From positions 861,326 through 925,325 of the forward strand of contig VZRZ01007409.1 of the NCBI GenBank assembly GCA_013398175.1: a DNA stretch of 64,000 nt, read 5' to 3'. Shown here one piece after another: positions 36,756-48,946 of the stretch (position 1 is its first letter; each line of letters begins with the position of its first letter). Origin of the DNA: Climacteris rufus. Taxonomy: Eukaryota; Chordata; Aves; Passeriformes; Climacteridae. The position numbers were made by a program, and so were the translations under genes. The notes beneath the pieces were generated by a model, which saw only the letters and a program-made list of their open reading frames with translations, was not told the DNA's origin and made no database searches.

Positions 36756-37862
36756 ATCAATCTGTTTTTTTTTTTTAAAAAACCCCACTTTCATATTGCT
36801 ATAGGACATTAAAACCACATGGGCAAAGGACCACCCCAGAAACACCACCACAAATGGCTCATATTAAACATCCCTAGAGAAGCAAAAGAAATAACCTCAG
36901 ATAAGATAAACTTCACCAAAAGGAATGATGTGGAAATGTAGAAGATTAAAAACTACCTAAGATAATTGCATCCCTATGTTTAGTTTTCCATGTTACTGAA
37001 GATGTCATACTGGCAGCATAGTGACAGTACAGAACAGCTGTTGGGGAAGACTTAAAGAGTAGAGGGAAGCCAGCATGACTAAACAGCAAAGTGAAGCATA
37101 GTGCTAGATTCAGGAAGATGTCATTCAAAAAGGTGAAGTTGCATCTAAATGAGAAAAACTGAGAGCAATGATCAAATAGAGCATATGATCTAAATGACAA
37201 TGAACTCTGAAAATACATATGCAAAAATATAATATGATGTAATACATATTACATAAAAAAGTGAGCCATCTAATGGTATCAAAACCAGTACCTGATCCTT
37301 TTTCCTTCATTGGGAGTGAAGAACTTGCCCAGAAAGTAATTTTATTTTGTAATAGAAAATCTTCAGCCTTTTGACTGAAGATGTATAAAAGATGATTAAA
37401 GACAGTCATGTGCATATAATAAATGTTCTGTATTTGGATTAAAGCAGAAGAAAAAGGATGAATACTTTAGTATAAATCAAGTGATTTGCTAAAAGTAAAA
37501 CTACTTTTGAGATCTGCATTAATCTATAAAAAGTTGAGAAAAGCAACCCTTCAGAAGAACGGACATCTGATGCCATGACGGAGCAAAATGAACTTCACTA
37601 CTGGTTTTCTTAGGGTTTTGTTAACTGGGAGCTTTAGTTTAGTTCTTTTTGCACTGTTAGCATATCAAGTTCGTAAACTTTGAAAAGTTATCAGTAAACT
37701 AAATCCTATTAAATTTCTAGTCTCTGTGTATAGTCTGCTCTACAGAGGAAGAACATGGGTGTTAGTGAAATTTTCATTTTTCAAGCAACATTGATGGACA
37801 CAAAAATCAAGAGCTTAATGCACAAAGTTATTCACTAATCAGAAATGAGAGACCAGTTTGTC

Positions 37863-37874
37863 AAAAAAAAAAAA
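37863..37874. repeat. A12 homopolymer
   Basis: A short A run with no attached retroposed body that I recognise. Confidence 0.85.
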
Positions 37875-39748
37875 GTGTACCAATGACAAATTTGCCCTTT
37901 TTTTGCTTAAGGTGCAAAATTTCCCCCACAGTTAGAAACATATGACTCCCCAAAGACATCAATTTTTTATTATTTTGACCTTTCAGATCACTCACAGCCT
38001 TCTTGTAATTTACAGTTACTGTTATATTTTCCCAGGGGCTGGCATTTTCATCCTTTAAAAATTAAGATTCAGTGGTTGCACAGACGTGTAGGTGAAACAT
38101 CTTCCAGCTCAGCTGCTGTTGTTTCTTGGTTATCTGGCCTGTTAAGGTTTCTGGCTTTGGTATCTGACTGACCTCCTTGTCAGCCCAGCACTGTTTCTCT
38201 ACAGCTAATATTGTGGGACACATTTCCCTGCTGTACACAGCACCTGCCAAAGCCCCAAGGAGCAGAGTTCAGTGTACCTGGAGTCTCTGTAGCTGAATGT
38301 TTTAACTAAACTACACTGTGTCTTTTCAAACATGAATTAAGGTTTCTTTACCTCTGTACAGCCTTGGATTCTGTTGATGTTTGGCACTTGATGGCAGCAC
38401 ACCCTTTCCCCCAGAAAATAATTGTAAACTGATAGGGTGGATGTCTTTGTCTATTACAATTGAAATGCAGTTACCCAACTGCATGATCAAATGAATGCAT
38501 ACTGCTATTGCAAGGATTGAGTACTCATCCAAAGATCAAGATAAACATGTGGTTTTGAATATATTTACTCCAGAAGAAGGTCAGTTTGCTTTAACCAGAA
38601 GATTTCTAACATCTGTTTTACAAGTCAAACTATTGGAGGAACGATGTTTAGACAGCTATATTATTCCCTTTGGAATAATTTGCTCATTCTCAGGCAAGTT
38701 GTTTTGCATATACTCTGCTTTGATTGTGTTTGTACACATTGTACTATTAAACAGAATTTTCCTCCATAGGATATTATTCAAAGTATTTTTCAGTGTGGTT
38801 TTAAAGTGACCCTGCAAAGGCTGCAGGTAGCATTTCCTTCTCCATACGGAGGTCACAGAAAACCCACAGCAAGGCAAGTGGCTCTCCAACAAACCTGAGA
38901 CCACTTATAAATTCACAACTTAGATAAATAAGTATTTTTTCTAGACCTACACAAGTCACATACACATATATAAAAATAACTCAAAACCAACCTCCAAAAA
39001 AACAGATGAGGGGGTATTATTTTCTCTGTTTATACCCACTCCTATGATGTTCATTGGAACATAATAATAGAATTAGCTAGAACAAAAGTAGAAATTGAGA
39101 CTCTTTTCTCCCACATATTTCCTTGTAAAAATAATTCAATTTTAAGACATTATGTAGTTTCGGTAAGAATGATTATCATTTCCATACTATATGCTTACCA
39201 TATATCAATGCCTGAGATACAACACACCACCTGGATCATACTGCCTTGTCCAGTGCAGTAAATGGTAGCAAGCACTTGTTTTGTATTTGCAATATAGCAT
39301 CTGAATATAGCCAGTTATTGCTATGTGATATAACCAGCAATTATTTTGAGTTCACTGGGAAATATATAATAAAATATATTAACATGCTGTAAGTAATTTG
39401 TTGGACAAATGTGGAAAGATTTCATCTATTGAAATGGTTTTCACACATATACTATTAGAATTTTTTACTGGTGAAAAATCATTGCCTTTTTCTTTTCTGA
39501 ACAGAAGTAATTTGCCATGGTAATAATAAAATTTCTTTTTTTATTTATTTTGCCTGTAGGTCTTTGATAAGCACAGTTGAGGTTAGGACAATTTTGCATG
39601 GTACGTTGCAGTTAAAAAGTCAATTTTAGCATACAAAATTCTCTGTTTCCCTTGCACAGAAAAAAGCAAGTAAAGCAGTTGTTGTACCTGAATTAAAATT
39701 TGAAGATTCCAAACTCCCCTTCTTTTTCCATCTGGAAAAGGGAAATAG

Positions 39749-39809
39749 TTTTTCTTTTTTTCTTTTTTTCTTTTTTTTTCCTTTTTTTTTTTTTCTTTTT
39801 TTTTTCCCC
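39749..39809. repeat. T-rich homopolymer tract with single C interruptions
   Basis: About 60 bases of T broken by single C residues and ending in CCCC. The minus-strand frames over it encode only Lys-rich low-complexity peptides and are artefacts. It may derive from a long poly(A) tail on the minus strand, but no retroposed body is recognised at higher or lower coordinates. Confidence 0.9.
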
Positions 39810-41290
39810 TTGGGACAGGAATACTTTTGCTGAGAACTATCTCCACACAAAAGCTTACAGAGCCGAATATGATGTCTTGTCTTATCTCTTCTGAACAGAC
39901 TCTGGAGTTTGAAAAGACTTCTGAAATTTGCTTAACTTGCCGTTTCCTAATATAATGAGGAAATCAATGTGTCTTGCTTTTAGAAATGCTGGTGGCTTCA
40001 GAATAATTTGAGAGTCAGCAAGGATAAGCAGAAATGAAACTGCAAGTACTTGATCATCATTGGAATATCTGAGATGATTTACAGATAAAAATGTGCTAAT
40101 TTACTATTGTCAGGGGGAATATGTCATTCAGACCTTCTCACTAGTTTGAGTGTTTTTTGAATAAGCTAATTCAGACATTAGGAGCTCCTGAATGAAGCCT
40201 ACAGGGATATCCATACCCACCACACTGCAGTTGGGAAGGGCTGCAAAAGGGGGTAACGGCAGGGACAACAGCTCTGTGGGAATGAAATGCAGCAGTGGGA
40301 AACAGGAGCTCTCCCGTGAGCACAGCCTGGACCTTCACTCCCACAAATCAACCTCCTCTGGCCAGCCTTAACCCAGACCTGGTGACCAGTCACTGGGGGA
40401 AAACGAAATTGTATGAGAATATGCAACCATGTTTAAAGAGCATTAACAACTGTATGGCAAGTACAGGATGAAGAGGGGTCTTGAAATAAGAAAATAATTT
40501 GAGAAATACAATTCAAATGTATTTATCTTTACCACTGTGTACATACCATAGCGTTGTTGCTGAGGGTTTGGAGGAGGATTTTAGTCTGTGTTTGAAGTTG
40601 AGAAGGTAAATTTCAGTTTGACATTCAGGTAATTTTCCAGTCAACTGCTGCTGTAGAGGATTATTTGAATGAGACCACACTAATTTTAATGAAGTCCAAA
40701 GTTTAAATTAGATACAGCAGTACCTAGGTTTAATTCAGCAGTTATTTAAAATGACATTTTACATACAGCTATTCACATGATTGCATTTTGATCTGGTTTC
40801 CTCAACGAAAATTTTGTGGGAAAGGTAATTTCAGAATAACTGTTTTGATAAGCACAAAATCTTTTTACATTTAAAACCTTTTATTTGGTTTAGTTTATTT
40901 TTCTCAATCTTAAACTTCAAATATTAAGAGACTAAAATGGAACACTAGCATTTTTTTCTGAGTTTTTATTCTTTCAAGAAAAATATTTTCTGAATTTGAC
41001 TTGCCTCCAAAAAGACCAAACTCTAATTATATGTAATATAAAACATAGAGATTCTGGCTGTTTACATAAGCTGTATCTAATTTTTCATTGCTTCTTTGCA
41101 ACACTTCTCATATTTTTGTATTCTCCCTTATTATATGTTGATGAGCATTTTTCTGTGATAGGATTTAACTAGATTCCCAATGTTCTTGGAGAAATTATAT
41201 CCTGTTTATCAATAACCATTGTTAAAAATGTCCACTTTTATTCATCAGAATCTTTCTTCTGACCTTAATTTCACCTGTACTGAAGAATCT

Positions 41291-41330
41291 TAACAAACCT
41301 TACAAACCTCACAAACCTTAACAAACTTTA
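41291..41330. repeat. Four-copy 9-10 bp tandem repeat
   Basis: ACAAACCT-type units occur four times in a row with one- or two-base spacers (TA, T, C, TA); the last has CTT for CCT. A short degenerate minisatellite. Confidence 0.8.
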
Positions 41331-42900
41331 CTTCTTATCTCAATATGAGGGCTTTTCTCAAACCCACTCACTCTGTATTTTCCCATGAAGACTCACAGGA
41401 TGACAGTCTGTATTCTCAGCGTGCTCTCATTCTCCACATCAGAATGTTTTAGATTATAAACAGAAAACAATTAAATATTCTAGTGGCTGAGATATAAAGA
41501 GACATAAATTTTATTGGTTTGAGTTGAAAACAGTTTGTAGCCGTGTTACTACAAAAACAAAAATGTGGAATAAAAATGTAGGAGAATATTTTAACATATT
41601 TGTCTGTGTTAATGCAATATCAATGCTTGCAGTGTGGACAAAAGTCAGGTAGCCTTTTGAGATATTTTATAACTCAAACAAACATAAAGGCAAATAACAT
41701 TCTTACCACTAGAGAGAGCTCTCACACTAAAATAATAGAGCATTGCTTTGGGCTCCTTTTTTTAGAGTTGAGGAAAAAATGTAAGAGGAAGAAATTGTAC
41801 CATCTGGACTCATGATGGGAAGATATGACCTGACAAAAAGAAGAGTCCAGAGGCTGGTTCCAGCTGGACATGGGGAGAGGGAAACATGTTGTCTTCATTC
41901 CTCACTGTGGCAGATTCTGCCTGGATCCCATGAAAGGGAACAAGAAATGTCTGAAAGCAAATAGGTTTATTTTTCCACTTTTGGCAGAGAAATTTGAGTT
42001 GATGGGACATATGGTAGTTGCTCTTGTCTTTTCTTCTACACAAACAAGACCAAAGAGACTAAGGATGGTTGTGTGTTTTGCCATTTTCAGAAGTGGCCAA
42101 AATCTGTCCCCAGAAGAAAACCCATCAAGAGCTATCAACATTATTCAAAGATGTTCAAGTTTCTAAAAGCATAGGGGGAAAGATTGCAATAGCCTTTTTA
42201 GCTTAGCAACAGTGAATGAAAATCAGTGCTAAAGAATACCAGGTGTAGAATTGGTATCTGCTGTAGGACAGGTTGCAACTGAAAACTTCAGAGCAAGATC
42301 ATGAAGAACTTCAATTTATGAGAAAGGACTTTCTTAAGCACAGCTTTGAGTACTTTAGTATATCTATATTCAAGAATGACATAAACTTTTGAGGAAACTG
42401 ACACAGGAAATTTTGGAGGGTATTTCTTGTTCTTCAGAGCAGTATTTAAATTTCAGTGAAAATGCTGTGCATTTGATTAAGTTGCTAGAAGTGAACATCT
42501 CTAATAAACATTTTCAAACTAAGGAAGAGAATACGTTTGGGGAAAATATGGAAAACTTAGAGTTCCATGTGCCCATCCTTCTCTTTCACTTCCATGCCCT
42601 TCTTCCTTTACCCTCCACATACAAAAGATGAACTTGAAATCTTTAAGGGCTTGAACTTCCGGGTTTTGGGACTTAGAACTTATTTCATTTCCATTTTCTA
42701 CAGGGTAAAATAGAGCCTATCATATTATTCAGGTTTTATTACTTGAGACTTTATATTAATTTTGGCCCTTCTTAATTAAATGTGTAATTTCAACAAGCTT
42801 TTGAATGATGAGATACCTCAGATCAAAGAGGACTCATGATGGTCTTCTATCAAATCCTGAAATTTCTTTACAAAAGCAGACATTCCAAGAGAGACTTGAA

Positions 42901-42918
42901 TTTTTTTTTTTTTTTTTT
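42901..42918. repeat. T18 homopolymer
   Basis: Uninterrupted run of 18 T. The 74-codon plus-strand frame that crosses it (42805-43029) is interrupted by a poly-Phe stretch from this run and is not credible. Confidence 0.9.
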
Positions 42919-44692
42919 GTCATAAAAGGTGTAGTTGGTGGCATGAAAGACAGGCGACGAAGTGTTGTTATAATAATTTATCTAAGAAGTTTCTCAATTT
43001 GGCATTTGTGTGAATTGAAACCCTTTTGAAAATGAGTTGTGAATTCAGTCATCTGTGTGACCAGAGACAACCTTGTAATTGTGTGCAAGGCTGGGTTCCT
43101 AATTACTCTGAGATCTAAGGCAATTAAAATTATACAGGTTTCCCTTCCATCAACTTTCCTGCTGGAGAAAAACTTCCTTTGTTTTTCTACCTCAGACTCT
43201 CAATAATCCTTAAGATACAACTATAGCTTAAAACAAATTTAGACTGAGAACACAGGAATTTTCTTATTCTCTCAGTATCCCTTTTTTGCTCATTTTACAG
43301 GAAGGATTTGCCTGCTTACCATTTTCTTGCAGTCTCTTCTACCTCCCTTTTGCTTGAATTTTGCTTCCATACTCAGCACTCTCTTACAAGAATATGTGTA
43401 TGAGTTCTGTGGAAATGAATAGTTAATGTTATAGGATGAAAGCAGGGGGTAGCAGACAGGTAACATTAGATGCCTATAAATATTCCAGGGTGTTCCTAGT
43501 TACCCCTTCTTCTGAACAAATCAACCCCTCATCAGTGCAGTTAAGGTATTAAGAGATGAAATATTTATTTTCTATATCTAATAACAGAATTGCTACTATT
43601 CTACTGAGAAATAACCTCTTACCTCAGGCTTCAGTAAAGTCATTCAAGGACAGACGTTCCTTTTCACAATCAATTTAATTCAAGTCATTAACCAAGAAGC
43701 CCAAAGAAGTTTATAGACCTTAAAAATACAAATAACAGAGTGTGCTACGTCTTTAATTAGTAACACTCCAGATTTGAAATGATGACCTAGAGGTATATAA
43801 CTCCATAGCCCATTACCAATCCCCTGAGCCACTCCAATCTGTCAGAGACCTTGTCCCTGCCCTACACTTTTAAGTAAGGTTAAAAAAACCTAGGACAAGT
43901 GGGGTTTTTTTCCTTTCCTTTTTCTCTTTTTCTTATAATTTTCAAATGCCTGTCAAAATGCTTAAAAAAGTCCATAGTTTGTGGTAATATACAAAATGTT
44001 TGAAAATTTGCTAATATTTAACAAAATGTGGTTACTAATCCTGTTGTAAAAGTTTTTTCAGGAAATGTATTTGATAAATCTTCCTAAATGTGAAAATGTT
44101 TATATTATGTTTTTATTTTGTTTTCTTGTGAAACTACATATAAAACAAATACCACCTGTTTAGCATGAAATTAGTTGTCTGTTACTGTAGTATTACCATA
44201 GTCAACATCATCTCTTATCTCAGAAAGCCTTGCTAATTGTTGTTTCCAAGTCATAAATACAGGGGATATAAAACCACAGATTTGCATTTTCTATGGAGGT
44301 GATATCTACCAATGAAAAAAAAAATTCTGTTGTTATGCACTTAAAAACAGCTTCAAATTTTATAAATTTTGAGCCTTGCAACACATTTTAAAAATTAGTT
44401 TCTAGTCCATAGAAAAACTGGTAGTTGACATTTACTTCTGTTTCAAAGATAACCATCTCAGGATTTAATAAATTATTCAAATATATAGTTTCTAACTTAC
44501 TTCATACATTTTTTTCAGCTTTATATTTTTGAATATGTACTGCAATATATTGCATGACATCCTTTATGTATATTCTGTTTCCTTCCTTCTTTCAGGAGGA
44601 TCATATTCAAAAATTTCTTCACATTATGAGAAATGTGTACATTGTGAGAACTCACAGACATTCAATGCTGCTGCAATTATCCTATTTATTAA

Positions 44693-44708
44693 TTTTTTTT
44701 TTTTTTTT
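44693..44708. repeat. T16 homopolymer
   Basis: Uninterrupted run of 16 T within otherwise featureless DNA. Confidence 0.9.
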
Positions 44709-45218
44709 CGCCTAACAACAGTGGTAATATCAGTGTCTTTCCCGAAGCCATCAGGTACATGAAGTGGTCTGTGAACCTCTGTGAGAATTTTCACACACCA
44801 CCTCAACCATTTAAGGTTCATAAAAGCAACGGAGAGGGATCATAACTCCAGAATGGAAGGAAGGGCTTCAGAAAGGTAATTCATCATCTCCTCCTGCCCT
44901 TCAGAGAAAGAATTTCATTCATTGGGAGGATGCTTGAAAGTCAGATATTTGTGTTGTTCCCACCTTAGTCTAGAGAGCACATAGCAAGAGATAAGAGCAA
45001 CACCAATAGTGGGATGTAATTAGCTCATGAACTGATACTGGTACTTTATACCTAGAAATTGCCTTTATTTTTTTTGTTGGTATACTAGCTCAAAGCACTG
45101 TATTGCTGAGTTCTTGGGGCTTAGTCCTTGAGATCATGATTTTTCAACATATTTACATAATAGTTAAAGCCAGAGTTCTAAATAATAAAACATAGAGAGA
45201 CCAAAGGATGGGGCCAAT

Positions 45219-45497
45219 TTTTTCAGTGGCGCCCAGTTTCAGGATAAGGAACAATGGGATCAAATGGAAATGCAGGAAATTCTATCTCAATACAGTGAAA
45301 AACTACTTTACTTTGATGGAGCACTGGAGCAGCCTGCCCAGAGGGGATGGGGAGTCTCCTCAAGATATTCAAAACCCACCTGGACATGATCCTGTGCAAC
45401 CTGCTCTAAATGAACCTGCTTTAGCAGAGGGGTTTGACTAGATGATCTCCAGAGATTCCTTCCAACTCCAACCATCCTGTGATTCTGTGATTCTGTG
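45219..45497 (+). mobile_element. Well-preserved CR1 LINE 3' end, plus strand
   Basis: The clearest CR1 copy in the window. It runs 'TTCAGTGGCGCCCAGTTTCA', 'CAGGAAATTCTATCTCAATA', 'GAGCACTGGAGCAGCCTGCC', 'CAACCTGCTCTAAATGAACC', 'TTTGACTAGATGATCTCCAG', 'TTCCTTCCAACTCCAACCAT', and ends in two or more TGATTCTG octamers. It is 5'-truncated and non-coding; the frames 45208-45441 and 45308-45505 merely cross it. The good match suggests a later insertion than the CR1 copies at 5600 and 12245. Confidence 0.97.
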
Positions 45498-48400
45498 ACA
45501 AACAACAGATGTTTTGGGTTTCTCCATGAATGCTTTCTCTAGACACTATGGAGACAAATGCCCTTGGCCAGCTGAAGCAGCTGCCTGAAGGCAGAAAGTA
45601 ATTTCAGTCCTTTAAACAGTGAAATGGGAATAACAGAGGTTTTTGTTCTCTTTATCCCACAGTCTGTTCTCCCTTCTGTAACTGCTTCGAGATTTTAGAT
45701 CTAGACCTGACTATTTGTCTCATCTATAATGGCTTGCCAGACAGAATACTTTGCTACATATTTTTACATTTCTTGTGCTACAGTTTATTTATTCTGTGTA
45801 GAGTGGATTGTTTCATTTTTTCCATGAACGTCCTTTGACTATGTGGCACTGACAAAGCCATCTAAAGGATGCTCTTTTAACAGCAACATATGATTCGGAG
45901 TATTTCAGCACAATGTTCAAAAAGTCTGTTTGAATTATGCAAATCTGTTTAATTATAGCTTTTTTCCATGAAGCCTTTAAGCCAAAAAGGTAGTCTCAGT
46001 AACCTCAAAAGTGCATAATTTGCAAATATTTTAGGATCTGCCAGGATAAAAGGGTTTGTCTGTTTCAGGATCTATTCTGATTGATAATTTCTGTCAAATT
46101 GATTTTGACATTATAATTGAACACTTGTAAACCTGAAAGAAAAAGTGACTTTATGTTCTCTTTGAATACGAAATGAAAGGAAGTGCACCTTACCATCACT
46201 TGATATCTTCTTTAATCAATGTCATTCTTCAAATTTTTATCTCCAAGATACACAGTTGCTAAATTAGATACTAAAGCCAGATACCTGCTCAGGGCTGGAG
46301 AGCAGGTAGGGAGAAGGAACTGAGACCATCTCCCTGAAGAAAGCAGTTGTGTTATATTGCCATATGTGTATTATGAAGACACTGAAGCTCTTCTGGAGGC
46401 ATGGAGAAAGGTTATTCAGTTATTAAAGTAAGCAACTAGATTAATCACATTGGATCACATATATCAGGTGATCAGAAGAAGAGGTTGTGTGCACATGAGC
46501 TATATGAATTTTTGCTAGAAGTAACCACCATATTGTCATAAGTAACAATAAAACTGTAGAAGACAGTGTCAACCAGACAATAAGATCCTTGCAAATGTTC
46601 TGAAGTTCTGACAGAACAAAACTGTCAACTCATCCTCCAGCTTCACCTCCACATCTTACATGTCTTAGCAAAAGGGAGGATCACTGAAGATTCCATTGCC
46701 CAAGAGTACCATGACAAAAAGAGTCTGTGGACTGGAGGTACTTCACTGAAGCAAAAAGTTATAAAGTACACAATGAAATGTTTATGCTATTTACATGTTT
46801 ATCTACATCACCAGCTAATTTTCCACATTCATCAGGAGAATTCTGAGATAACTGAATAGTAAAAAAGTAGCTGAAACATCAGAAAATTATTTGGGCATAA
46901 GAACAGTGATAAAATGATGTTGATATTACCTCTATGTGTGGTGGGAGAACTGATATATCCTGCCGTGGACCATGACTTCATTTTACAGTTATTTAATAAA
47001 GACAAAATTAAAAACTAGCTCATTAAGTTTTTAACTTTTTAGTCAAAGAATAAATCAATGACAAAGCAAAGTACTGGAAGAAAACAAGAAAACCCTGACA
47101 GTAATATGCATTAGCCTGAATAGTCCTGACAGGTAAATCATCCTTGCTGATGGGTAACCTCTCCAATGGGCTCAGTTTTAAATGAAAACTTCTATTAAAT
47201 AAGAATTGTTTGTCCATAGTAGATGTTCAGGTAATCCATGGTCAGACATACATTGAAACTCCAAGCAAAATAAATGCTTAAAATATCAGTGCTGGAGTGA
47301 TTTTAAAAGCATTTTAAGTCAGTGTTCTGCATTTGTTTAACAATCCTGAAAAAAAGACTATCTTTATTTTAACTACTGATTATCCCTTTCCCCTAAATTA
47401 ACTTCCAATCCCTTGCTTATATTGAATCAAAGCAACTTCAAACAGAAGTCCATTTATTAAATATTTTATTAGGTCTTTCATTATGTATGCTTGTAAAGAT
47501 CATAATAGAGATGTTAAGTAATGGAATTTTGCAAGTTCCTAAAATTTCATAAATCTCCATAAATTTTCTTTTTATGAAAGACCTGCTTTCATAGTGTCTG
47601 ATTTTTTATTCATATGCAACAAAAATGTTAATATACTGTAATTAAGCTAATATGATTTATCTTTTCACTCATTATATAAGTTAATTTTGTTCTAAAGAAA
47701 TCCTGTTTTCGAATTCTCTCCAGCAATGTAGAATTAAAGTAATTATACTTTGGCACAGGAAATTAGTCATAAAGGGCCATGATTTCTAAACTGAATGGAA
47801 GTTTTCACAGGCTGGATTAGCCATATATTTTACAAAAAGGGGGAAAATAAAGAAAAAATTTGAAGTGCACTTAGTGAAAGAACTCACCTTTTGGGTACAA
47901 ATTTTTCAGATGATAAGTAGTATGAAATATTAACAGATCAAGAAGTTTGAATTTTCTTATCTCTTTTATACTTGTCCTTGCTAAGATCATTAACATCTCT
48001 TTATTTTTTTTTTTAATTCAGAAGCTGTAAAAATTATAACAGTGTAACTATCATAGTTTCCTTCCCAAATATCTGATTGATGGAATATAGACACCGTCGC
48101 AAGTGTGGATGTACCCATTGAAGCTCATGGAAGTTCCTGCACATAAATTTATGAAACCAATGACTATATGACAGATTTTATTGTGCTGTTAATGCAATTT
48201 CTGCAGCATCCATGACTCATAGCATCATTCACTGAGACCTTTGAAGTTTCTGTGTTGAAGTAGATGGTTCTTATCAGCATAACATTGGGCTTCATGCTGC
48301 TAAAGTGGGTACTGATGGGAATGAAATAACGACAGCAAAGGATGAGTCTGTGACAACAAAAAATACAGGGCTAACTATGTCAGCTTGATACTAAGTGCAA

Positions 48401-48613
48401 TGAAATGAACTCTCCTTTGCATAAAAAAGGCTGGTAATGGGGCCTTAACTAGGAAAGTAAAAATACTGCTAGAGATCAGAGGATAAACATGACACAGCAA
48501 ACCCACTGCCAGGGAGAAGAGAACAAAAGGAATATAACTTCTTATTGATTATAACATATTATAAGATAATGCACTCAAGAACTTCATAAACTACAATCAT
48601 TGTCATCTACATC
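45498..48613. other. Unannotated AT-rich DNA
   Basis: No gene, RNA or repeat recognised. All open frames are below 70 codons. Confidence 0.55.
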
Positions 48614-48940
48614 TAACGCTGCTGGAATGCTGAAGGCGTAGAATGAAGAGCCAGAGACAGCTGTTCAGGTTCAAAGGAAAGGAAGGAAGGAAGGGGCCAG
48701 ACCCACCTTCTTTATTATCTTATATACCCTTTTAGAAATCACTAGTCATTGGAGGAAATCAGTTCTTCCTCCTTCAACTACAGTGGTCAAAGGGAATGTC
48801 CATCAAGGGTCTGTGTCCATGGGAAAGGAATGCATATGATAAGATAGTTCTACAATAACATGGCTATGTTTACAGAACAGTAACCTTGAAAACTAGCTAT
48901 CATGGGAGAGTTATTTTCAGCTGCAAAGAGCAAGGCAACA
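48614..48940 (-). mobile_element. 327-bp ERV LTR, minus strand, with exact 6-bp flanking duplication
   Basis: The flanks are identical: TACATC at 48608-48613 and TACATC at 48941-48946. Between them the element reads, on the minus strand, TGTTGCC at its start and GCGTTA at its end, i.e. TG...TA, with the expected final CA changed by one transition. On the minus strand a TATA box (GGGTATATAAG, plus 48719-48729) is followed directly by AATAAA (plus 48711-48716), then a U5-like stretch containing a (GGAA)n patch. A 6-bp duplication is typical of class II (ERVK, alpha/beta-like) elements; that class is inferred. No internal retroviral sequence adjoins, so it is a solo LTR. Confidence 0.8.
48674..48695. 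repeat. Short GGAA/GGAAA repeat inside the LTR
   Basis: AAAGGAAAGGAAGGAAGGAA within the U5-side part of the minus-strand LTR; four GGAA-like units. Confidence 0.75.
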
Positions 48941-48946
48941 TACATC

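Larger units (their letters stand above)
35061..45218. other. Unannotated AT-rich DNA with scattered simple repeats
   Basis: No gene recognised over about 10 kb. It contains (TA)n at 35416-35428, (TAA)n at 35801-35839, a possible CR1 remnant at about 36600-36755, and A12 at 37863-37874. It also has a long T-rich tract at 39749-39809, a tandem repeat at 41291-41330, and T runs at 42901-42918 and 44693-44708. A GC-richer patch at 40190-40400 holds no convincing frame. The opposing frames at 41870-42166 (plus, 98 codons) and 41902-42141 (minus) have no family motif. Confidence 0.5.

Noticed and set aside
39583..39850. Lysine-rich minus-strand frames
   Set aside because: They are translations of the T-rich tract at 39749-39809.
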